Part shown: in pieces, positions 9,660-13,626 of the stretch
Position numbering within the stretch: position 1 is the first letter of the stretch
Layout of the letters: each line of letters begins with the position of its first letter
Assembly (NCBI GenBank): GCA_021129915.1
Contig: JAJOKI010000067.1
Coordinates: 1 to 13,626 of the forward strand
Source: Methanocellales archaeon
GTDB taxonomy: Archaea > Halobacteriota > UBA148 > JAJOKI01
DNA: 13,626 bases
Direction of reading: 5' to 3'
The notes under the pieces: generated by a model
Told to the model about the DNA's origin: nothing
Seen by the model: only the letters and a program-made list of their open reading frames with translations
Database searches by the model: none
Made by a program: the position numbers and the translations under genes

Positions 9660-10175
9660 TTGAAAATAGCTATCACCGGAACGCCTGGGACGGGCAAAAG
9701 TTCTGTCTGCGAAATTCTTAAAGAGTGCTACAACATAATCCACCTGAACCAGCTGATAGAGGCAAATAAATTTTATACGGGCATAGACGACAAGCGCAAT
9801 ACCCTAAACGTAGATATCGATGCGCTTGCCGACTACGTGAAGCACATGCCTACGAAGGGCATCACCATCTTCGAGGGGCATCTGGCGCACCACCTGCCAA
9901 TAGATATCGTCATCGTGCTCAGGGCGTCGCCATATGAACTCAGGAGGCGACTGGACAAACAGGGATTTGGTGAGGCCAAGACTAAGGAGAACGTCGAGGC
10001 AGAGGCATTGGACGTTATATTGGTCGAAGCAGTGGAGATGAATGACAGGGTGTATGAGATAGATACCTCTGAAAGAAGCATAGAAGAGGTCGCAAAGTGC
10101 GTCATAGAAATCATTGAGGGCACAGACAAATACGGGCCAGGGTCCCTCGATTGGAGTGAGGAGGCATTTGGATAA
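9660..10175 (+). CDS. AK6/Fap7-type adenylate kinase (ribosome maturation NTPase)
   Basis: The 171-residue protein has the Walker A GTPGTGKS at 7-14, EGHLAHHLP at 72-80, IVLRASP, a short LID-like RRRLDKQGF at 95-103, an ETD-type DTSE at 135-138, and the C-terminal DWSEEAF. This set is typical of the AK6 (hCINAP/Fap7) family. These proteins show adenylate kinase and ATPase activity and, in eukaryotes and some archaea, help small-subunit rRNA maturation with uS11. The start is TTG 9660: AGAGGTGA at 9645-9652 sits 7 nt before it and the protein then begins directly with the beta strand before the P-loop. It ends 5 bp before the stop of PAN, which is convergent. Confidence 0.92.
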   Translation: MKIAITGTPGTGKSSVCEILKECYNIIHLNQLIEANKFYTGIDDKRNTLNVDIDALADYVKHMPTKGITIFEGHLAHHLPIDIVIVLRASPYELRRRLDKQGFGEAKTKENVEAEALDVILVEAVEMNDRVYEIDTSERSIEEVAKCVIEIIEGTDKYGPGSLDWSEEAFG

Positions 10176-10180
10176 AACAC

Positions 10181-11404
10181 TCAAGCAAACATCATGCCAG
10201 TATCATGTGACGTTTTCGCCCTATGGGCGCTCATCATCACCTTCTTCACCGCACTGTCGAAATCAGTCGCCGTGATTGAGTCCCGTTCATCCCTAATTGC
10301 AAACATGCCGGCCTCCATCGTTATCGCCTTTATATCTGCGCCACTTGCACCGTCCGTAATAGAGGCCAGGTACTCAAAATCGATTCCATCTGCAAGGCCC
10401 ATGTCCTTGGTATGGATTTTAAATATCTCCGCCCTCGCCTCAAAATCTGGCAACGGCACTTCCACTACCCGGTCAAATCGGCCAGGCCTGAGCAGTGCTC
10501 GGTCGAGAATATCAATGCGGTTGGTCGCCGCAAGGATCTTGACATCTCCTCTCGCATCAAATCCATCCATCTCGGCTAAGAGTTGCATGAGCGTTCGCTG
10601 GACCTCTCGATCGCCAGAGGTCGCGCTTTCAATGCGTTTTGCCCCGATAGCATCAAGTTCATCGATAAAAATAATACTCGGCGCCTTCTCTCTCGCCATC
10701 TTGAATAATTCACGAACTAACCTGGCGCCCTCTCCGATATACTTTTGTACCAGCTCGGAGCCAACTGCCCTGATAAATGTGGCGTTTGTGCGTTTGGCAA
10801 CAGCCTTCCCCAGCATCGTTTTCCCTGACCCAGGGGGACCATGCAATAATACTCCATTGGGAGGTTCTATCCCTACTTTTGCAAATATCTCTGGTTTTGT
10901 CAACGGAAGTTCCACGGCCTCTCTTAATTCATCAATCTGTTCCATAAGTCCGCCTATGTCCCCATAGTCTACTGATGGAGACTCGATGATCTCCATACCG
11001 CTGACCACTGGATCCTTGGGAGGGGGCAGTACGCCGATGACCGCCAGAGTCTGCTGATTCAATGCAACTCTCGCTCCGGGTTGCAGATATAATCCATCGA
11101 TAAATTGTGACGCATTTACCACGAATTGGGGGCCGGTGCTACTCTTGATAACGACCTTCCCACTTTCCAATACATCCAGGACCGTTCCAATTATCAATGG
11201 CAGCGTTTTAAGTCGCTCGAGCTCACTTCTGAGTTTTCGGAGCTCCTGCTCGTATTTTAGTTTTTCGGCCTCTATGAAACGCTTTTCATACTCTATCTTG
11301 TGGTACTCGCTCCTGAGTGTGCGGTTTCGCTCCTCTAGTTGGCGGACCTTGTCGAGAGAGTATTTCAAAAAGTCAGCTGAATCATTGGTTGACGGGTCGA
11401 CCAT
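10181..11404 (-). CDS. pan: Proteasome-activating nucleotidase PAN
   Basis: PAN is the hexameric AAA+ ATPase that unfolds proteins and feeds them to the archaeal 20S proteasome. The 407-residue protein has an N-terminal coiled coil (about 12-68), Pro69 in the linker, an OB domain (about 70-127, [21 protein letters not shown]...), and an AAA domain with Walker A GPPGSGKT at 189-196, pore loop KYIGEG at 221-226, Walker [11 protein letters not shown] with Asp248/Glu249, and arginine fingers Arg306 and Arg309 in LLRPGRFDR. The C-terminus is MFA, a Phe variant of the HbYX gate-opening motif. The start is well set: GGAGGT lies 5 nt upstream on the minus strand (11410-11415). Proteasome subunit genes are not in the window. 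It diverges from MBF1. Confidence 0.97.
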   Translation of the reverse strand: MVDPSTNDSADFLKYSLDKVRQLEERNRTLRSEYHKIEYEKRFIEAEKLKYEQELRKLRSELERLKTLPLIIGTVLDVLESGKVVIKSSTGPQFVVNASQFIDGLYLQPGARVALNQQTLAVIGVLPPPKDPVVSGMEIIESPSVDYGDIGGLMEQIDELREAVELPLTKPEIFAKVGIEPPNGVLLHGPPGSGKTMLGKAVAKRTNATFIRAVGSELVQKYIGEGARLVRELFKMAREKAPSIIFIDELDAIGAKRIESATSGDREVQRTLMQLLAEMDGFDARGDVKILAATNRIDILDRALLRPGRFDRVVEVPLPDFEARAEIFKIHTKDMGLADGIDFEYLASITDGASGADIKAITMEAGMFAIRDERDSITATDFDSAVKKVMMSAHRAKTSHDTGMMFA

Positions 11405-11436
11405 CTCAGACCTCCGAATGTTATTTAGGTCATTCT

Positions 11437-11458
11437 CATATATATGTCTTATATATAA
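11437..11458. promoter_or_regulatory. Symmetric TATA region shared by PAN and MBF1
   Basis: Two perfect 10-bp palindromes, CATATATATG (11437-11446) and TTATATATAA (11449-11458), lie between the divergent pan and mbf1 genes. The centre of TTATATATAA is about 49 bases from the pan ATG and about 47 from the mbf1 GTG. With a start site about 25 bp from a TATA centre, both genes would get leaders of roughly 20-25 nt carrying their ribosome binding sites. The element reads the same on both strands, so it could serve both directions. Archaeal promoter spacing is established; use of this site is inference. Confidence 0.6.
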
Positions 11459-11500
11459 CTTTGCTATGATAAGAAGAAAGGAAAGAGAGGGGGTGTTTTG

Positions 11501-11983
11501 GTGGCGATTAACATGAACTGCGAGGTATGCGGTGTGGAGATAAAAGGCAGATCACACAAGGTTCTGATCGAACGGTCCGATCTAAATGTATGTGATAGTT
11601 GCGCGCAGTACGGAAGTGGTACCGACAAGCCCAGAGGTATTGCACCCGCTCCCAGAATAAAAATCAAAAAGAGAGGACATAGAGACATATACTCACAAAT
11701 AAAAGATGAGATAGTGCAAGACTATCATGAGGCTGTTCGTGAGGCGCGCCAAACTCGTGGCTGGACACATGAAGTACTGGCAGATAAAATCAACGAAAGG
11801 GCATCATTGATAAAGAGAATAGAGAAAGGGGATATGCTGCCCGATGAGAAGATTCGAAAGAAACTAGAACGCATCTTCGATATTCGGCTGGTCGAGAGCG
11901 TAGAAAAAGTAAAACCAGATACACACAACACTCTTGAGGGTGTCACACTTGGGGATGTGGTCGTGATCAAACGGAAGCGTTGA
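11501..11983 (+). CDS. mbf1: Archaeal MBF1-type transcription/translation factor (zinc ribbon plus HTH)
   Basis: The 160-residue product has an N-terminal zinc ribbon with CEVC at 7-10 and CDSC at 31-34, a basic linker (about 50-60), and a Cro/C1-type helix-turn-helix at about 77-130 ([32 protein letters not shown]). The closing [12 protein letters not shown] is usual for archaeal MBF1. Eukaryotic MBF1 is a coactivator and acts at stalled ribosomes; archaeal MBF1 binds ribosomes, and its exact role is unsettled. GTG 11501 is preferred, since GAGGGGGTG at 11487-11495 ends 5 nt before it; TTG 11498 and ATG 11513 are alternatives. It ends 9 bp before the convergent PvlArgDC gene. Confidence 0.93.
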   Translation: MAINMNCEVCGVEIKGRSHKVLIERSDLNVCDSCAQYGSGTDKPRGIAPAPRIKIKKRGHRDIYSQIKDEIVQDYHEAVREARQTRGWTHEVLADKINERASLIKRIEKGDMLPDEKIRKKLERIFDIRLVESVEKVKPDTHNTLEGVTLGDVVVIKRKR

Positions 11984-11992
11984 TCAGTGGCT

Positions 11993-12544
11993 TTATAGTA
12001 CGAATACAGCAGCAGCTATCACAGTCGTCCATAGCCCTTTTTCATCCCCACTCGCAGATTGTGCCACGTTGATCGTTTTGACTGTCTTGCCGCTGATTTT
12101 CCATACATTTTTTCGCGCATCATAGCTTGTATCAGGATCAAAATCGACGCCCAACGTTGAAGCCAGCATCGATGCGGCCAAGTCTTCTGCGTAGTCGCCG
12201 GCCTTCTGCTCCGTCTCGCCAAAGGAATGGTGCTCGCTCAAATATCCGTAAGCGTTTTTATCTGCCGGGATTGCGCATCCAACAGAGGCGGCAATTATTC
12301 TGTTTGGTTCATTTGTAGCATTTTTTGCCATGACACAAAATACGATCTGACCCGGCCTCAACTCATTTAAACTCTGGCGTCTTGAGATAACCTTACAACC
12401 CGGCGGGTAGATGCTTGAAACGAGAACGAGATTATACTTTTCTATCTCGGCATCCCTCAATGCAAGCTCAAATGAGCCGAGCATTTCTTTATGCCTTCCG
12501 ACGCCTTTTGTAAAAAACATCTTTTTTGGCACTAGCGAATCCAT
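11993..12544 (-). CDS. pdaD: Pyruvoyl-dependent arginine decarboxylase
   Basis: PvlArgDC decarboxylates arginine to agmatine, the first step of archaeal polyamine synthesis. It is made as a proenzyme that cuts itself at a Ser-Ser bond; the second serine becomes the pyruvoyl cofactor. In the 183-residue product the site is [10 protein letters not shown], with cleavage expected between Ser43 and Ser44. Glu110 in EHHSFGETE corresponds to the catalytic glutamate of the Methanocaldococcus jannaschii enzyme, and the C-terminal [12 protein letters not shown] is typical. Length is near the family norm (about 160-185). No ribosome binding site precedes the ATG; the TATA element 27 bases away implies a leaderless mRNA. 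It is convergent with MBF1 and divergent from the phosphorylase gene. Confidence 0.95.
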   Translation of the reverse strand: MDSLVPKKMFFTKGVGRHKEMLGSFELALRDAEIEKYNLVLVSSIYPPGCKVISRRQSLNELRPGQIVFCVMAKNATNEPNRIIAASVGCAIPADKNAYGYLSEHHSFGETEQKAGDYAEDLAASMLASTLGVDFDPDTSYDARKNVWKISGKTVKTINVAQSASGDEKGLWTTVIAAAVFVL

Positions 12545-12566
12545 CAGAGCATATAATAGTGATGGA

Positions 12567-12576
12567 TAATATAAAA
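12567..12576 (-). promoter_or_regulatory. TATA box of the arginine decarboxylase gene
   Basis: On the minus strand this reads TTTTATATTA, preceded by CGAAATG, a plausible purine-rich BRE. Its centre is about 27 bases upstream of the ATG at 12544, the usual distance from TATA to the transcription start. No Shine-Dalgarno sequence is visible, so transcription probably begins at or within a few bases of the start codon (leaderless). Confidence 0.6.
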
Positions 12577-12597
12577 CATTTCGATGCCTTGCACAAT

Positions 12598-12607
12598 AAA
12601 TTTATAC
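12598..12607 (+). promoter_or_regulatory. TATA box of the phosphorylase gene
   Basis: AAATTTATAC, preceded by CACAAT, centres about 40 bases before the phosphorylase start. A start site near 12628-12630 would give a short leader that includes the AGGTG at 12635-12639. This promoter and that of the arginine decarboxylase gene lie back to back within 41 bp. Confidence 0.5.
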
Positions 12608-12645
12608 GCCAAACAAGAGGCCATAAAAAGATGCAGGTGTAGATG

Positions 12646-13437
12646 ATGAGAACTGCAATCATAGGTGGGAGTGGCGTCTATGACCTCAACATATTGGTCG
12701 ACCCAAAAGAGAGGGTCATCGATACTGAATACGGTGCTGCGAAGGTTAAGATAGGACTATACGAAGACATGGAAATCGTCTTCCTGTCTAGGCATGGAGA
12801 AGGGCATACATTGCCGCCGCACAAGATCAACTATCGTGCAAACATTGCCGCATTAAAGAATTTGGGTGTCGAAAGGATCATTGGGACGACCGCGGTTGGA
12901 AGCATAAACGCTGACTTTAAACCAGGCGATTTTGTCTTATTGGACCAGTTCATTGACTTCACGAAGAATCGAATTCATACATTCTATGACGGCGCCGCGG
13001 TACACGTCGATATGACGAATCCATACTGCCCGGAGATTCGAAAGAGCGTCATAGATGCGGCAAAGGCGTTAAAAATCGACCTGCATGAAAAAGGGATGTA
13101 TGTCTGCACAGAGGGTCCGCGATTCGAGACTGGTGCCGAGATACAAATGTTCGCGCTTTTGGGCGGAGATGTCGTCGGGATGACGAACATCCCAGAATGT
13201 GTTCTGGCAAGAGAGGTAGAAATCTGCTACAGCGCAATAGCACTGGTCACGAATCAAGCGGCGGGCATCTCGGGTGGGGAATTATCCCATAGCCAGATGA
13301 TCGATGAGATGAAGTCCAAGCAGGAAGGAGTAAAGGCGCTCATCATGAATGCCGCGACGCTTATTCCAGGGGGGCGAAAGTGTTTATGCAAGGATGCATT
13401 AAGGGGCGCCCACATCGGAGAGCTTTTGACCAAATGA
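12646..13437 (+). CDS. Methylthio-nucleoside phosphorylase; residues favour 5'-methylthioinosine phosphorylase (MTAP/PNP family 2)
   Basis: The 263-residue protein belongs to the MTAP/PNP trimeric family: phosphate loop IIGGSGVYD at 5-13, SRHGEGHTLPPHKINYRAN at 48-66, TTAVGSIN at 81-88, EGPRFETGAEI at 156-166 and MTNIPECVLARE at 179-190. It cleaves a purine nucleoside with phosphate, salvaging the by-product of polyamine synthesis. At the base-recognition site human MTAP has Thr-Asp-Tyr-Asp (Asp220/Asp222, adenine). Here the run is Thr202-Asn203-Gln204-Ala205. Asn at this place is the mark of 6-oxopurine enzymes, including methylthioinosine phosphorylase, so MTI or another inosine-type nucleoside is the likely substrate. 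ATG 12646 is favoured by spacing from AGGTG (12635-12639); ATG 12643 adds one Met. Ordinary PNP activity remains possible. Confidence 0.9.
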   Translation: MRTAIIGGSGVYDLNILVDPKERVIDTEYGAAKVKIGLYEDMEIVFLSRHGEGHTLPPHKINYRANIAALKNLGVERIIGTTAVGSINADFKPGDFVLLDQFIDFTKNRIHTFYDGAAVHVDMTNPYCPEIRKSVIDAAKALKIDLHEKGMYVCTEGPRFETGAEIQMFALLGGDVVGMTNIPECVLAREVEICYSAIALVTNQAAGISGGELSHSQMIDEMKSKQEGVKALIMNAATLIPGGRKCLCKDALRGAHIGELLTK

Positions 13438-13441
13438 TACC

Positions 13442-13446
13442 AAAAA
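13442..13446 (-). terminator. Oligo-T terminator of the tRNA gene
   Basis: On the minus strand a run of five T begins 2 nt beyond the last base of the tRNA. Archaeal transcription stops at such runs. It lies in the 11-bp gap between the tRNA and the convergent phosphorylase stop. Confidence 0.6.
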
Positions 13447-13448
13447 GT

Positions 13449-13546
13449 GCGGCTGCCGGGATTCGAACCCGGGCTTCAAGCTGTCTCCGCAACCCTCAAA
13501 AAGGTTTGTTGGGAAGCTTGAGTCCTAACCACTAGACTACAGCCGC
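13449..13546 (-). tRNA. tRNA-Gly (anticodon CCC) with a 27-nt intron
   Basis: Read on the minus strand, the gene folds into a full cloverleaf: acceptor GCGGCTG with CAGCCGC, D arm GTCT/GGAC with loop AGTGGTTA, anticodon stem CAAGC/GCTTG with loop TTCCCAA, variable loop AAGC, and T arm CCGGG-TTCGAAT-CCCGG. The anticodon is CCC (+ strand 13511-13513), so it reads GGG glycine codons. The loop is interrupted after position 37 by 27 nt (13483-13509); exons are 37 and 34 nt and the mature body is 71 nt. TTCC of the loop can pair with GGAG of the intron between bulges CA^A and AC^A, a bulge-helix-bulge substrate for the archaeal splicing endonuclease, although the inner helix is imperfect. CCA is not encoded. 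A clear TATA box at the right distance upstream was not found. Confidence 0.93.
13483..13509 (-). other. tRNA-Gly intron
   Basis: These 27 nt sit between anticodon-loop positions 37 and 38, the usual archaeal site. The junction can shift one base (A at both borders) without changing the mature tRNA. Inside, CAA can pair with TTG and CC with GG around an A-G mismatch, closing a T-rich loop, so this is a relaxed rather than a perfect BHB motif. Confidence 0.85.
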
Positions 13547-13626
13547 TGACCGATATAATCACTCCTTCGAAAAATTCGATTCTTTCTAATGTATCCTCTT
13601 TATTTAACCTACCTTGTCGAAATCAC

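Noticed and set aside
10194..10967. Plus-strand open frame of 257 aa inside pan
   Set aside because: It is the antisense of the PAN AAA domain; its composition is shadow-like and the PAN frame has every catalytic motif.
13547..13626. TATA box for the tRNA at TTAAATAAA (minus strand, about 13600-13607)
   Set aside because: It lies about 55 bases from the tRNA 5' end, too far for a typical archaeal tRNA promoter; the ATTATAT about 8 nt upstream is too close.

Overview
The window looks like a euryarchaeal chromosome segment of moderate GC (two 60-base lines counted by hand give 55 and 63%). The archaeal signatures are aIF6, prefoldin alpha, the FtsY/SRP54 pair, a Trm112-like zinc protein, a split GMP synthase (PPase subunit alone), the proteasome-activating ATPase PAN, an archaeal MBF1, a pyruvoyl-dependent arginine decarboxylase and a tRNA with a bulge-helix-bulge type intron. 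PAN, PvlArgDC and a probable methylthioinosine phosphorylase together fit a methanogen or ANME/Syntrophoarchaeum-like lineage, but the lineage is inference.

Layout. (1) 1-3011: an information-processing operon on the plus strand: aIF6 (5' end outside the window), ribosomal protein LX (strikingly short), prefoldin alpha, FtsY and SRP54. This is the widely conserved archaeal aIF6-LX-pfdA-ftsY cluster, extended here by srp54. (2) 3044-8554: Trm112-like protein, an uncharacterised two-TM protein, pyrG, guaAb, an argD-type aminotransferase and hisC, all plus strand with tiny gaps or overlaps, so probably one or two transcripts for nucleotide and amino-acid biosynthesis. (3) 8555-9659: an AT-rich island of about 1.1 kb with a 46-aa ORF, a membrane protein carrying two copies of an extracellular-type repeat, a doubtful 57-aa hydrophobic ORF and a T-rich stretch. 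(4) 9660-11983: an AK6/Fap7-type adenylate kinase running tail to tail into PAN (minus), then a short divergent promoter region holding a symmetric TATA element, then MBF1 (plus). (5) 11993-13437: PvlArgDC (minus) and a methylthio-nucleoside phosphorylase (plus) diverging from about 100 bp. The first makes agmatine for polyamines; the second recycles the methylthio by-product of polyamine synthesis. (6) 13449-13546: tRNA-Gly(CCC) on the minus strand with a 27-nt intron, followed by an oligo-T stop signal.

Most of the window is housekeeping. The most notable points are the apparent internal deletion in LX, active-site residues pointing to 6-oxopurine (MTI) rather than adenine (MTA) specificity, the symmetric PAN/MBF1 promoter, and the AT-rich island with its duplicated-domain membrane protein. 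I saw no CRISPR array, transposase, phage gene or defence system.
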